In this document: positions 34,620-47,426 of the stretch, piece by piece | Numbering within the stretch: the first letter of the stretch is position 1 | How the letters are laid out: each line of letters opens with the position of its first letter | Source of the DNA: Aristolochia californica | Lineage: Eukaryota; Streptophyta; Magnoliopsida; Piperales; Aristolochiaceae | DNA length: 64,000 bases | Direction: 5' to 3' | Assembly: GCA_029961685.1 (NCBI GenBank) | Contig: JARWKL010000010.1 | Coordinates: 23,596,067 to 23,660,066 of the forward strand | Translations under genes and position numbers: made by a program | Notes under the pieces: model-generated | Database searches by the model: none | The model's input: only the letters and a program-made list of their open reading frames with translations | Told to the model about the DNA's origin: nothing

Positions 34620-36130
34620 ATCAGAAAGTACAATTGGGAAAGAAGACTAAAGAAAAAAGCGAGAAATTCCCCTTATTTTCCTTTTCTTTTTTTTTCTTTT
34701 TCCTCCTCCCTTTCCTCTCCATCTTCTTCTCCTTTTCCATCTCAGATCGTTGTCCGCTATGATACCATGTTGATTTCTAGTGCTAATACATTAACACGAG
34801 AGATTTCAAGGAGAGGAGAGAAGAGACTTTAGCTCGAGGAAGAGAGAAGAGAAGAAACTAAGGGAGACAAAAGACAAAACGAGAGAGAGGTATGGCGAAT
34901 TTGAGCAAAGAGGAAGTGACTTGAATGCTCTACCCCATACCTTGAGGCTATATTTATAGTTGTGAGTTTACAATTACTATAATCCCCTTAGGGCTACATG
35001 TTTAAAAAGGAAAGAAACATAAGTGGTCATACACCAGCTTGTATATTTACAATTCTCTCTCATCTCTATGGAAGTTCTCCTTATTTACTAGTCATGCCAC
35101 CCCTACACATGTGGCTGTCATTTTACATAATTTTCTCTTTCCTACCCCCATAGGACCATCTCCCTTACCGGTGTTGATATAATTGAACTACTTGGATTGG
35201 AGAAAGGAGGAGAATTCCTCCACCCAAACTATTTTAAAAATAATGTCGTTGGGATGCCATGGCAAGATCAATGAAAACTTGGTCTCAACACTATGTCAGT
35301 TTTAAATATAATTCTCAACATAAATTGCCAGTCATGTTGGTATAAACCGTTCAGAAAGTTGAGGCTTTTTTTTGCTACTTGACCATTTCTACTTCAAATG
35401 TCGATTTCTCTTTCTATAAAAATCTAATTGCAATAATTATTTTTGAATTGGAATTTAGACTCAAAGATATTTCCAAAAGTATATAATTTTCTATATGAAA
35501 ATCATCCTAAGAAGTGAGAAATCCAATGAAAAAAAAATTGGGAAAGAAGACTAAAGGTATAAATGAGAAACTACTCTTTTTTTCCTTTCCTTTTTCTTTT
35601 TCTTCTTCTTCCTCCTTTTATTGTCCATCTTCTTCTCCTTTTCCATGTCAAATCTTTGTCCACTTTAATACCATGTTGATTTCAAAGGACAACACACTAA
35701 CACAAGAGATCTCAAAGGAAGGAGAGAAGAGAGGAGAGAAGAGACCAAGGAAGAGAGGAGAGAAGAAACCAAGGAAGAGAAGAGAGAAGAAAGGAGAGGA
35801 GAGAAGAAACCAAGGAAGAGAGGAGAGAAGACACCAAGGAACAAAGGAGAGAAGAAACGAGAGGAGAGAAGAAACCAAGGAAGAGAAAAAAGAGGAAAAA
35901 AGATAGATGTGTATGAACGAATTTGAGCCAAGAGGAAGATGCTTGAATGCTCTACTTCGTACCTTGATGTTATATTTATAGTTGTGGAGGTGTTTATAAT
36001 AACTAAAATGCCCTTAGGGCTACATTCTACAAAAGGAAAAGGACATAAGAGGACATACACCAACTTGCATAATTATTTACTAGCCATGCCACCCCAACAC
36101 ACATGGGTGTCTTTTAACATTTTATAAAGT
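34620..36130 (-). repeat. Tandem duplication of a copia LTR plus primer-site segment (906-bp period)
   Basis: Two consecutive copies of the same layout on the minus strand: LTR (about 34768-35170 and 35674-36125), then a primer-site-like sequence (TGGTATCAT, 34759-34767; TGGTATTAA, 35665-35673), then a purine-rich leader (34640-34758 and 35525-35664). Starts are offset by 906 bp. Both LTRs contain CCTTAGGGCTACAT and TATATTTATAGTTGTG, as does the LTR at 16388-16778. No gag or pol follows either. Confidence 0.75.
35715..35890. repeat. Purine minisatellite within an LTR
   Basis: About six imperfect copies of a unit near 24-30 bp built on GAGAAGAAACCAAGGAAGAG. The plus strand is almost pure purine, which gives open frames (Lys/Arg/Glu-rich on plus) that are not genes. 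The sister LTR has only a short equivalent. Confidence 0.85.
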
Positions 36131-37329
36131 TTTTCAGTTAAAGCTAATTATTTTAGTGCTTGGATTTTAAAATATGATTCAAATACTTCATTACTTGATT
36201 TATGGAAGTTTTTCATTTGATTTTCATATCATAGAAGGCTCAACATCTTTGTATTGAGTGATTGATTAGTAGACTTCCTAGCATTACCAGTTTTGCAGCT
36301 GTATTTTTAATGTCTTTTATTTTAATAGTTATTCATTAGAGCTCCTAAATTTTTGGTAGATTCACCTTATGATTGAGTGTAATCTTGTTTTGAGTTTCAT
36401 TATAATATTTGTTTATCAAGAGGCTCAATTGTGCTTTAACTTAGACAAACAACCCTTGCATTTTTAAATCATTAATCAAGACTTGAATAAACTAATCGGT
36501 AACTACTGAAAATCCCATAATTAGATACAAGTACTAATACCTAATAGCTGTTGAAGGTCTCATCATGAGGGCATGAAGTAGCTTTATGTCCATGACCATT
36601 AGCATGATAAGAATAGGTTTAATCCTACAATAGGATGATAAATAACCAAAGGAAGGAGAAGACTATTGAACATGAACAATGTATAACATGGTTGAGAATG
36701 AGACTAACCTGGAGAACCTGGTGAAGAGAGACTAACCTGGACTGGAGCCGAAAGCCATGCAGAAATGGAGAGGAAAGTGGGGCGACTGCTTCTATGATTA
36801 TACAGGTTGTAGCGTCTCAGCGGAAGAACCTGTGACCTAGAAAAAGTAAACGGGGTTCACAACTGTTAAGCTCGTCAAAGCTTTCAAAAATGTAACTCTG
36901 CCAGCCAATCTTAACCTGCTCTAGTTGATGCTTTACCATCTCTGCTTGTCTCTACAACTCGTTGAGATCCTCTAACATTTTGATAAATGCAGGACAACCC
37001 AAGGTAACTCGTTGTTCATTTTGAAAGCCAATCCCAAATTTATATTGAACTTATATTTTTAAATCATCATTATTAAGTATATTATCAAATCAAGTTAAAT
37101 ACTATTTTGAATTGTTGATTACATTGAGTAGGTATATAGGATTAGAGTACCTGTTTGTTTGTGTCTTGATTATTAAAATCTACTTATTGAGAGCTAATTC
37201 ACAATGAACTATATTGTAAACAATCATAGCAATTTGGGTCAAGCCTTATGTAGCAAGACCTTGTTCACCCCAAAGTGTTTTGGAGAACCTATTGTGGTTG
37301 AGTAGAAGGTAAGAAGTTGTATTTTCTGT
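36131..37329. other. Noncoding stretch
   Basis: No gene or clear repeat boundaries recognised. Confidence 0.4.
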
Positions 37330-37560
37330 TGTGTGAGAATAAGACCTTGTGTAAGTAGGTGGTCCTAAAAATCCCTTAAATCTAGGCTTGTGTAGCCTAA
37401 ATTAGCTACTGAAAAATCCTTTTGTGGGTCTAGGCCAGTGTACCTAATTATTTGTTGCAAATCTAAGTGAGAGAGTGGTATGTAAGTTAGTTGTTGAGGT
37501 CAATCAAGTTGTGTCCCTATGTGGGCAATATTTCAATTAGCCTTAGAGGTGATTTGCTAT
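37330..37560. repeat. Dispersed repeat R1, copy c (inverted relative to copy b)
   Basis: Reads as the reverse complement of 34381-34570: CCTTTTGTGGGTCTAGGCC, AAATCTAAGTGAGAGAGTGG. Together with copy b it brackets about 2.8 kb containing the tandem LTRs. Confidence 0.75.
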
Positions 37561-38852
37561 AGATGTCATTGGACAACCCAAGGTTAGCGGAGCCTTAAGG
37601 TGGAAATCATTTTGGATTGTGGACTAACATTCTACAAAGGACTATGAGCCCTCTAAAAGTCATGTGTACTTTGTTTGTATTGCTTCCACATGTACCTGAT
37701 TACTTTGCTTGAATATTGGTGTTGTACTTTAAATTGAACCAACCCTCCAACCCACCCACTTTAGATTTGTTCTTCATCATACCTATTTGAGTTCTAATAC
37801 ACTTGATAAGAGATTTTGATTGTCTTAGATGAAAAAAAAGGTTCCTAATAAGGTTGTAATTTTATATTGAACCAATCATCAACTTAGAAGTTTGAGGAAG
37901 CGTAAGCTCAAAGTCTTCTCCATAAATCCATGTTTTGATGATAAAAAATATAGGCTATTGATTTTTTTATTTTGAGTGTGACCAAAGTATGAATTTCTCA
38001 AAAATAGTCAACTCCACAAGAAAGGAGTCAAGAACATGAATGAGTAGAAGGTTATAATATTCAAAGTTGCATTGCCTAACTCAATTGGAAGATGATGAAG
38101 TCGAGCACATATCCATGGAGCTGACTACTGTCAACAAAAAAGTTTAAACATTCGTTACAAGAAATGATTTAAAAGTTGATGGATTTGAGCACATGATAGA
38201 TGGAGTCGAGCACATGTCTCTAGAGCTGAATATAACCATCAATTGTTAAGAAAGGAGTTCAAAAGTCGTTATAAACAATGGTTGAAAAGAAGAGTCGAGC
38301 ACATGCACAAACAGCCAAACACAAACTCAAAAAATATCAATTTAGAAATATGGAGTTGACTGCATAATTAGGGAGTCAAACCCATGCACTCAACAATAAG
38401 CTAAAATCAGTCAAATCTAACTTACAAAAGGTTTTGATTTAATTAAGGAGTTGACCGCTATAGGAGGAACCAAGGTATAGGATTTTATCTCCACTCCAAG
38501 GAGTCAACCTCCTGTAGGAAAACATAAGATGACTAAACCTGAAAAGGGTCATTGGATCAAACGGGTTCGATCCCAAAGCAAAGGACTCGACCCCATGTTC
38601 CAGAAATGGAATTTCAAGCATATCAACATGCAATATCTTTGGTTGTAGACCTCAAAAATTTGTAAGTTTTATACCAAAATGACACTCACAAATATTTTAT
38701 TTTAATTATTTTTTCATATTTTTAAAATTTTATTTACTAAGTTTTTGGCAAGATCTAGAAACAAGCCAGTAAACAAGTAACAACTACTTTTTTTAATAGA
38801 ATTTCAATTCTTTAAATGCACAAGCCTTCTCTAGCTTTAAAAATCATCTTAG
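37561..38852. other. Noncoding stretch with GTCGAGCACATG-type repeats
   Basis: 38095-38350 carries three spaced copies of GTCGAGCACAT, with GGAGCTGA and AGAGCTGAA variants between them at about 110-120 bp. No coding frame is credible. 37570-37700 resembles 47540-47650. Confidence 0.4.
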
Positions 38853-40300
38853 TGTTGGCCCAAGTGCTTCTCAAGAGGGGGTGAATTGAGAATATCAAAT
38901 TAAAATTAAGTTGTGCGTGTAATAAAAAATCATGCATAAAAGCAATTCAATGTAAATCAAACATGCACACACCATAGGAGCTAAAAGAATTTTTTTTATC
39001 GATGTTCCCCTATCAGTATTCACCGCCCAAGAACCCTTGCTTGGGATATTCCATTATTCAAAATCTCTAATAGCCAGAATTATGTAAAGAGATTTTTGTC
39101 TCTCTTTAAGCCATGTGAAGCTCAATACACACTTTTAAAACACCGATCTCCTCAAGAGATTGCTGTTAGATTCTAGCTCTAACTAGCCCTTTCTATCTAG
39201 ATTCTATAGGTTCTAGATGAACATTTCAAAAATTTAAGAAAAAATAAAAAGAAAAATGTACAGCCTTAGTAGGTGAGATCCTTCTCCATGAGAGATCCAA
39301 ACTTCCTCTTCCTTGGCAATACTATGTTAAGTGATTGAAGGAGCTTGACTATATATGAATGCGAAGATGGGATGGAAAGAGATGTCAAATGTCAAAAAAT
39401 ATGGCTCACTCTTTCACTCTAAAACACTTTTTAGAGATTTTACAAGATTGAGAGTAAAGGCTTAATATATTTGCCACTAAATGTTCATTAACTTCTCAAT
39501 ACATGGTTTGGTGGGGTATTTATAACTTCTACAACTCAAACTAGTTATTTTTTGCCTATATGCAAAAATTGATACTTTGATTGATCGATCAATCGATCAT
39601 AACAACTGTTTTTCTTTTAGACAGTGACTTATTGATTGATGGACTGATTGATGAATATGTTATCGTTGGTGTAATACCGATCATTGACTAGGAGATGATC
39701 GATCAATTAGAATTCCCTCGGGCTGTGCAAAACAAGTACAATCAATCAGTGCATTTCTCATGATCGATCATGCTTTATGTCTCTGACTGGCAAGATTCTG
39801 TTTGATAGATCAATTAGGTAGGATGCTCGATTATTCCATGTAAAATTTGGTTGCCAAGGCAGAATTGATTGATCAATCCAAATGGGACGATCGATCATGC
39901 TTTATAACATGGAATGGCCATGTTCTGGATGATGGATCAATCTACTATGGTTGATTAATCATGCTTTATATTTCTGGCCTGCATACTTCTAGATGATCGA
40001 TCATTGGTAGAGGTTGTTCGATCATTCCAGTGCCAGTTCAAATATGTTGACTTTTTAAGCATCAGAATATTTTTCTCTAAGTGCTCTGTGATGTTTATGA
40101 TGTTCCTAAACATGTCTATATGCAATTGATGACCTAAAGCTCAAATTTCAAAATTTTACTTAAAGAAGGGCGATTAGGAATACTCTCTTACATTGTGACT
40201 AAGTTTGGACATTTGACTTTTATTTTGAACTCTAGACTTCTCGTTGTCTTCTTCCTTGAGAGTGATTCTTCAAGAGATGTCTTTCATTGATATTTGAGGT
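38853..40300 (-). repeat. 3' LTR of the nested copia element, interrupted
   Basis: Starts (plus) TGTTGGCCCAAGTGC and is similar along its length to 45580-47030. Its end is cut off at 40300 by the insertion starting TGTTGGAAGATATG. Contains many copies of TGATCGATCA-like palindromes between 39570 and 40040. Confidence 0.82.
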
Positions 40301-42950
40301 TGTTGGAAGATATGATGTAATTAGAGTGTCATTGATGTAATATATGTTTTTGTCTCTTCATGACTTTTACTAGGATAATTGTAATATTGTTACTCCATAA
40401 CCCCATTCTTCCTCCTTTTTCTCCTCAACGTGTGTTCTCTTCTTTACCCAAGATGGTATCAGAGCAGTGATTGGTTTTCAGGACTCATTGCTATGGACTT
40501 CTTTGCTGCTCGGATTATGAGGTATTAAGGCGTTGTTCGGTGTTGAAGATTTCATTGGCGTTCTGTTTGAAGAAGACTGCCCATGCTGATCTGAAGAAGA
40601 TATGCTCCCTCTATTGACTTCTCTATGAAACAATAGATATATCATGCTGGTCCTTGGCACCTATTTCATGCAAGAGGTATTTGTTTCTTGGTATTTGCTT
40701 CAGTAAGATTGGTGTTTCTTATTTTTGGAAAACAAGACCGAAGCAGGAAGACAAATGTGTGATCTACAGTTGATTATCCGCTACTGGTTGAACACTAATT
40801 TACTCTACTGGTAAAGTTTTTTTTTATTCCAAAACTTTTGTTGTTTCATCCACTCTAAAATTCAGAATGATTAGTTTGCTACTGCTATAAGAGAAGCAGT
40901 ATGAGATCCTGGAAAGCTAGTGTGTTTGTTGTTGTAAGATGTTAGATTATTTTGTTGAAAACTACTAATGATCATTATCTGAATTCTTGTGAGGCTTGAC
41001 AAATTCTGGAAATCTGCTCGAATTGAAGATTCAATTGCAAAGCTGGAGCATCCATCTGCTAATATTGGTTCCATGTATGCTAGTAATCGATTGTTTGCTG
41101 AATAATCTCTCTGGTTGTTGTTGATTAATTTGCTAATAATCCAAGGAAAAAAAGATTACTGTTTCAGTAACTTGCTCTATTTTGTTCATCGAAAGTCATT
41201 ACTTACTATGTTTGGTCATCATTGATTCTGTTGTTGGCAAATTTTAGTATCACGTAGCATGCTAATCATCCTGGTGGCTAGTATTCTACTAGACCTCACT
41301 GATTGATCTCTGGATGAGCTAGCATTCCTGTTGGACTTCGTTGATTGTTCTCTGGACAATCTAGTATTCTGTTGGCATCATAATTATTGAAAAGTTAGTG
41401 ATTTATCTGAATTAAGGATTGAGCAACATTGTTCCTTATCTTGGAAAGCTCTACTTTAAGCTATCTTGGCAAATTGCTGGATTGAAGGCATTACGTCACG
41501 GTGTTGCTTGGCTTGAATATTTTAAACTAGAAAGTTGTTGTTTTCATATCTTTCTTTGTTTTGCATTGCTATTTTCGGTTGGAACCTTCGTTGTTTCTGG
41601 CTTGTCTCCTTCGCTGGCCTTTCCATTATCTCCCGAGCCACCTTGGAGATTTAATCATTGTTTGGAAAGTTGTTTTTTTACCAGAAGGCCCACTTAATCT
41701 TTTGATCTTCTGCCAGTTTTTTATCTGGTCCAACACTGGCAGATGGAACCATTCCTTCAGATAAAAAAATCCCGGTCTGTGTTTCTTCATTTAGAAAAGT
41801 GTTGAGCTTATGGAGGAAGTCATGGCTGGTTTGGCAACAGAGTGTTTTTTCTCCGATTGATAATTTAATGTCCGAAGTATCTTTATTCTATATCTTTGCT
41901 TACTTTAATCCCAATTGGAACTGAAGATCTCTATTGCAGTTTTGGACGTCTATAATTGGATTAATCCTTATTATTCAGGCTTCTTCAAGTTGGCTATGTA
42001 TCTTGCTGGTTGGTATCTTCATTCAAAAACTTTCTTGATTAGCAGCTTCATTGGCTGGTATATTCATTCAAAAGTGATTTCAATATGAGCTGGAAATTTA
42101 TTTCAAGCCATGAATCCCAGCCGGTAGTTTTATTCTAAGCCATGAATCTCAATTGGTTTATTTGGCTTCCATCTAACTTCTGAAACCAAGGTTGGGGCAT
42201 GCCAGGATTGTGCAGTTCAAGGCACGAATGACACTTCAGAGCCCCTAACATTTGCTTGATAATACCGAATCAAGTTCCAAGCTTGGGTCTCTTGACTCAG
42301 CCTGACTCGGACCAGGTTAACTCAGACTCATGAGCCCATTATTCGGACTTTGAGCCCATTATTCTGAATTTTAGCCCATTATTTTGTCTTAATTTTTGGT
42401 AGAGCCAGATTGGTCTCTTGACTCAGCTTCACCCAGAATCTTGACTTGGGCCCTTGACTCTGCGTGACTCATTTTATTTTTACTTGGATTATTACCTTGG
42501 ATTATCATCAACTTATTACTTGGTGTACAACTTCCTTATTCAAGGATGGACTCATTGTAGTTTATTTCATGTGTCCTTATTAAGAACTTTCATTATTCAC
42601 CAGTTATCCGTTACTATATAACTGCATATTTGGTACGTGTTATTTGGGCTTTGGCTCATTACCGCAACTGCTATTGTGTCTTTTTTATTGGGACATTATT
42701 ATTGAAGAAGAAATCCTTAGTTGCTTGCCTCAGATTCATTATTTGCACTCTATTGTTGGCATTGGTTTGTATGATGATGAATTTGAATTACTTGAAAAAA
42801 TAAACCACATGATGACCCCGACTTCTTCACCTTATCTTCCTCATTACCCATATTATCCTTTTATTATTTGGCAGTCTTTCTCCTACCATCCTATATTTGA
42901 CTCTCACTTATCCCCTTAGCACTAAGGTGAAACGGTTCCCATTTAGACTT
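40301..42950 (+). mobile_element. Plus-strand retroelement fragment: short LTR, primer site, noncoding body
   Basis: A 151-bp LTR-like segment (TGTTGGAAGATATG to TTTACCCAAGA) is followed at once by TGGTATCAGAGC (40452-40463), a perfect tRNA-iMet primer site. The short LTR recalls TRIM-type or short-LTR copia elements. The following 2.4 kb hold no retroviral domain; they contain local repeats around TTGGCTGGTAT, TCATTCAAAA and GAGCCCATTATTC. No second LTR was found, and the old LTR it cut does not resume before the copia pol remnant at 42956. Confidence 0.6.
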
Positions 42951-42955
42951 ATTGT

Positions 42956-43590
42956 TCAAGTAGGTCCAATTAAGTCCATGTGGATTAGTTGAAGTGGACA
43001 ACAGGTTGAAACTATATTCTTGGCATTGAAATAAATTTTGTGTTGCTTTCCTAATTGGCAAGTATCACAAGGACTCTCTCTTACAAATTTTTGATCTGGT
43101 AGTCCTCTCACTAGATTCTTTTTCACTAGTTTGTTCAAGAAATTTATTCCTATATGTCCTAGTCACTTATGCCATAACCAAGATTTATCCATTTTTGCAC
43201 CCAAACAGATGGCACTTGTTGAGGGTAAATTGACTATGTTCACTACATAGAGATTTCTATTTCTATGTCTCTCTAGAACTAGTTCATCATTTTCTTTCTT
43301 TACTAAGCATTTGTCCTTTTCAAATGAAACTTTGTTTCCTTTATAAAAAAATTAACTAATGTTAAGCAAGTCATGCATCAACCCTTCTACATAATACACA
43401 TCAGATATGAAAGAGGTTGAGGCACTTATTTTACCAATTCCTTTTATGGTACCTTTGTTATTGTCTCTGAAACGTACATGACCTCCATCTTTGGGATTGA
43501 GTTCAATGAACTTCTTCTTATCACTGGTCATGTGCCTCGAGCAACCTCTATCAAAAATCCAAAATTTTTTTGGTGCCTTGGCTTGGAGAC
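42956..43590 (-). pseudogene. copia protease / pre-integrase / integrase start
   Basis: Minus-strand frames read IFDRGCSRHMTSDKKKF (protease; the Ser of the usual DSG is Arg), then ..VYYVEGLMHDLLN, KCLVKKENDELVLE, a pre-integrase with W.WH..LGHIG and SPCDTCQLGKQHK, and the integrase start LIHMDLIGP. It stops there, at the edge of the 40301-42950 insertion. There are frame breaks, and the protease substitution would abolish activity. Confidence 0.82.
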
Positions 43591-43603
43591 ATACCTATAT
43601 CAC

Positions 43604-44034
43604 TGTTGAATTTATGGGAAAGATAAAACTTTTTTTACTTGTTGTAATCAGTGTACAAGAACCTCTATTTATAATAGAGGAAGGTAGTAGAGTCCAATTA
43701 CAATAAAACTACCTTTGTCCCAATTACACCCAAACTCTAACACTGAAAGATAAGTCCTAGCATAATTAAATAACTCAATATAGATAAAAGACAAACCTAA
43801 CTCAAACTAAAACTCTTCTAGGACGTGACCATTAGATAAAGATACTTTCTTGAGTCCTTCTTGATCTTCCAACTGATGTGATAAGGATGCCAACTCATGG
43901 TAATCGTTGTGGGTCCTACTTATTATGGCCTTGGGCCCATCTTGTGACCTTCTTTGGTTATTTTGCCCATCTTATTATACTCTTAGATATGTGGGCCTCC
44001 TTGGTCGTGTGGGCTTGAGCCTTATCTTCCAACA
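43604..44034 (-). repeat. Solo copia LTR with target-site duplication
   Basis: 431 bp bounded by TGTTG and CAACA, flanked by ATCAC (43599-43603) and ATCAT (44035-44039), four of five identical. On the minus strand it starts TGTTGGAAGATAAGG. It has a TATA-like TATAAATAG near 43660. It lies between gag and protease of the older copia element, so it inserted after that element. Confidence 0.82.
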
Positions 44035-44049
44035 ATCATGAAAAGTTTA

Positions 44050-45512
44050 ACCCTTAAAGATCCATTTTAGGTTGGGTCCCTTTGGGATAACATTTGAGGT
44101 TCTAGCTTATTTGGGCCTCCAAACTTGTTTGCTCAACTTCTTTTGGTTTACTACAACCTTTTTGGTTGATTTGGGTTTGATGCCTTTTTAATTCTTAACT
44201 TCACAAATGTGATCATAGTGACTCATCTCATTGAAATAGTGGCATCTAATGTGAGGAATGGGAGAAAATTTATTGTTTTGCTTTGTACTATTCTTTCCAA
44301 CTTTCTTCTTAGGTGTGGATTTGAGAGAGAAGTTTGACTTGATGTTCTAAGTCTAAACTCTTCTTTTCAAATGCAAGTCAATCACATGGTAGCTTGTCTA
44401 TCAATCCATTTAGTCTTGAGGCATTTTCTATATATATTTCATTAGCTTCCTTCATGACAACAAGCTCTTCTTTGAGCCTTGCAATCTCATGTAATTGAGC
44501 ATTGCATTTTTCTTTATATTTGTTTAGACAATGAATAGACTTTTTTCTTCAATTGCATCCCAAGCTGAGATCAAGACTTTCTTCTTTTTGTTCTTGGGAT
44601 TTTTGCTTGTAGATGGGGTTCTTTCTTCAAGCTTTGGATATTTGTTCCTTCTATGTCCTAGTTTCCCACACTCAAAAGAAACATTAGTTTCCTTATAGAA
44701 TTTGTCATTTTGAGTTCTATATTGGCCTTTTATGAAATTCTTCTTTTTCCTATAGATTCTTTGAAGATGTCTAGTGATGAAACTTACGTCATTAGAGCTT
44801 TCTTCACTAGAGTTACTTTCAACACTCGTCTTGGCCGTAAGAGCAATTTTCTTAGCTTGCTCTTCCTCATCATCTTGAGGTTCCATGTCATAAGTGAGAA
44901 GGATTCACAGTAGCTCTTTTGAGCTTATAGTTCTAAAGTTACATTCTCATGCAAGGTTATCTTCCTCGTCTCTCTTGACTTTGGAAGTGCCTTGAGTAGC
45001 TTGTCATTTTGTCTATAGAAGGAAGTCTGTCCTCCTAGATTTTTCAACTCATTAATTATATGAGTGAACCTAGATTTCATCTCAGATATTGACTCACCTA
45101 GTTTCATTTTGAATTCATCGTCTTGGGCTAGCAATAAGCTAATTCTAGAGTCTTTTACTCTAGTGATTCCTTCATGTGTGACTTCTAGTTTATCCCAAAT
45201 TTTCTTGACAATTTTACATGTGGAGACCCTATTGAACTCATTTGGTTCTAGGTTTAAGGCCTTAGAGATTGTCTTGAGCTGCTCTTTGTCTTTCCTAGTT
45301 AGCTCATTGAATTCATTTTCAATTGGAAGGCCATATTCAAGTTTTTGAGGTTCAAAAGGACCATTCTTGGTTACATGCTATATTTCCAAATTCATAGATT
45401 GAAGAAAGAACTTCATTCTTACAATCGAATATCTATAGTTTGTTCCATTGAACAAAGGTGGATAATTGGCATATTGTTCTTCGGTAAGGAACAATTTGTC
45501 TTGAGATGCCAT
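44050..45512 (-). pseudogene. copia gag of the nested element
   Basis: From an ATG at 45510-45512 (MASQDKLFLTEEQ) the minus strand encodes a UBN2-type gag: YRYSIVRMKFFLQ, WDKLEVTHEGI, LGESISEMKSRFTHIINEL. A TAG interrupts soon after MNLEI and frames shift later. The zinc knuckle is degenerate: FECGKLGHRRNKYPK, with the first and last cysteines lost. The following part is Lys/Ser-rich. Gag would form the virus-like particle shell of the retrotransposon. Confidence 0.82.
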
Positions 45513-45565
45513 TTTTTTTTTTTTCAAAATCAAGAGGATTTTGATTTCAATTCAGTGTTTGGCCC

Positions 45566-45577
45566 ACTCTGATACCA
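45566..45577 (-). promoter_or_regulatory. Primer binding site, initiator tRNA-Met
   Basis: The minus strand reads TGGTATCAGAGT two bases after the LTR end CAACA. It fixes the 5' LTR boundary of the nested copia element. Confidence 0.85.
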
Positions 45578-45579
45578 AT

Positions 45580-47192
45580 TGTTGGCTCAATGGCTTCTCA
45601 AGGGGAGGATGAATTGAGAATATCGAATAAAAATTAAGTTGCACGTGTAATAAAAAATCATGCATAAAAGTAAATCAAACCATACATACACCATAGGAGA
45701 CAATTTTTTTTGTTGTTGTTATTGATGTTCTCCTATTGGTATTCACTGCCCAAGAACCATTGCTTGGGAAATTTCACTATTAAAAACCACTAATAGCCGA
45801 AATTACATAAAGAGATTTTGGCTCTCTTTAAGCCACTTTTAGATCAATACATTTATTTTACAACACCGATCTTCCGAAGAGATTGCTACTAGATTCTAGC
45901 TCTAGGAGGCCCTTTGTATCTAGATTCTATAGGTTCTAGATGAACCTTTCACAAATTTAAGTAAAAATAAAGAAAAATGTACACCCTTACTTGGAGAGAT
46001 CATTCTCCTTGAGAGATCCAAGCTTCCTCTTCCTTGACAACACAATGTGAAGTGATTGAAGGAGTTTGACTATATGAAAGCAAGGACGGGATGGAAAGAG
46101 ATGTGGGATTTGAAATAATATGACTCACTCTTTCACTCTAAAGCACTTTTAAGAGATTTTTCAAGATTGAGAGTAAAAGCTTAGGATATTTTCCAATAAA
46201 TGCTCATTAAATTTTCAATACAATGTTTGGTGGGGTATTAAAAACTTTCCCAACTCGAACTAGACATTTTTTGCCCATTTGCAAAAATCAGTACTTTGAT
46301 TGATCGAACAATTGATCATAACAACTACTTTTCTATTAGACAGTGACATATTGATCGATGGACTGATTGATCAATATATTACCATTTTTCCAAAAAAATT
46401 AAGTTGCTCAATCATTGACTAGGGGATGATCGATCAATCAGAATTTCCTCTGACTATGCAATACAAGTATGATCGATTTGTGCATTTCCTATGATCAGTC
46501 ATGCTTTATGTCCCTGACTGGCAAGATTCTGTTTGATTGGCAAGATTCTGTCTGATCGATCAATCAGGTGGGGTGATCAATCATTCCATGTAAAATTTGT
46601 TTGCCTGGGTAGAATTGATCAATCAACCAAATGGGATGATTGATCATGCTTTATAGCATGAAATGGCCATGTTCTGGATGGTGGATCAATCAACTATGGT
46701 TTATCAATCATGCTTTATATTTCCTGCCCCTACACTTCTAGATGATCAATCTTTCCAGTGTCAGTTCAACTATGTTGACATTTAAAACATGAGAATGTTT
46801 TTCTCTAAGTTCTCTCACAAGTTCTAAGTGATGTTCATGATGTTCTTAAATATATCTATATGCATTTTATGACTTAAAGCTTCAATTTCACAGTTGCACT
46901 TAACCAAGGGAGTTTAAGAATACTCTCTTACATTGTGACTGAGTATGGACATTTAACTTTTACATTTGAACTCTTGTCTTCTCATTGTCTTCTTCCTTGG
47001 GGTGCTTCTACTAGTGATATCTTTTAATTATGCTCGAGATCTTGTGTAGGCTTGATCTTTTTGAAGTTTTAAACCTTGAGATGCATTGACTCTTGATGGT
47101 GAAATAGATGAATACTTAGTTTTTCAAATTTTTGGATTAATTAGGTTTTGTTATCATAAAAAAATAACATAGGAGTCAACCTATGCTCAACA
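45580..47192 (-). repeat. 5' LTR of the nested copia element
   Basis: About 1.6 kb from TGTTGGCTC to GCTCAACA (plus reading). Direct repeat of 38853-40300. Carries the same dispersed palindromes (GATCGATCA..) with CATGCTTTAT modules at 46290-46760. Confidence 0.82.
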
Positions 47193-47395
47193 CGTAGCCA
47201 TGATTGAAAATCAAGAGACCTTTGCTACGTAGTCATTTGTTAACTTGCTAAACATCTATACTTAGTGTTGTCATAAGTCCCTATGTGAACAAGTGTTGTT
47301 CTTGCCATAAAACTCAATGAGGGCAAGTATTTGCTATTGCCATAAGACCTTGTCTAGGTAGTGTTTTTGTTTCCATAAGTCATTATGTGGGCAAG

Positions 47396-47426
<31 letters not shown>

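Larger units (their letters stand above)
38853..47192 (-). mobile_element. Nested Ty1/copia retrotransposon with long LTRs
   Basis: Two direct LTRs (38853-40300 and 45580-47192) flank minus-strand gag, protease and integrase remains. Flanking 5-bp sequences CTTAG (38848-38852) and CGTAG (47193-47197) match at four of five bases and could be the target-site duplication. The element is interrupted by an opposite-strand LTR/primer-site insertion from 40301 and by a solo LTR at 43604-44034. The region that should hold most of integrase, reverse transcriptase and RNase H is replaced. Confidence 0.82.

Noticed and set aside
35514..36063. Overlapping ~130-codon ORFs on both strands
   Set aside because: Produced by the purine minisatellite and CT-rich leader; composition Lys/Arg/Glu or Leu/Ser/Phe only.
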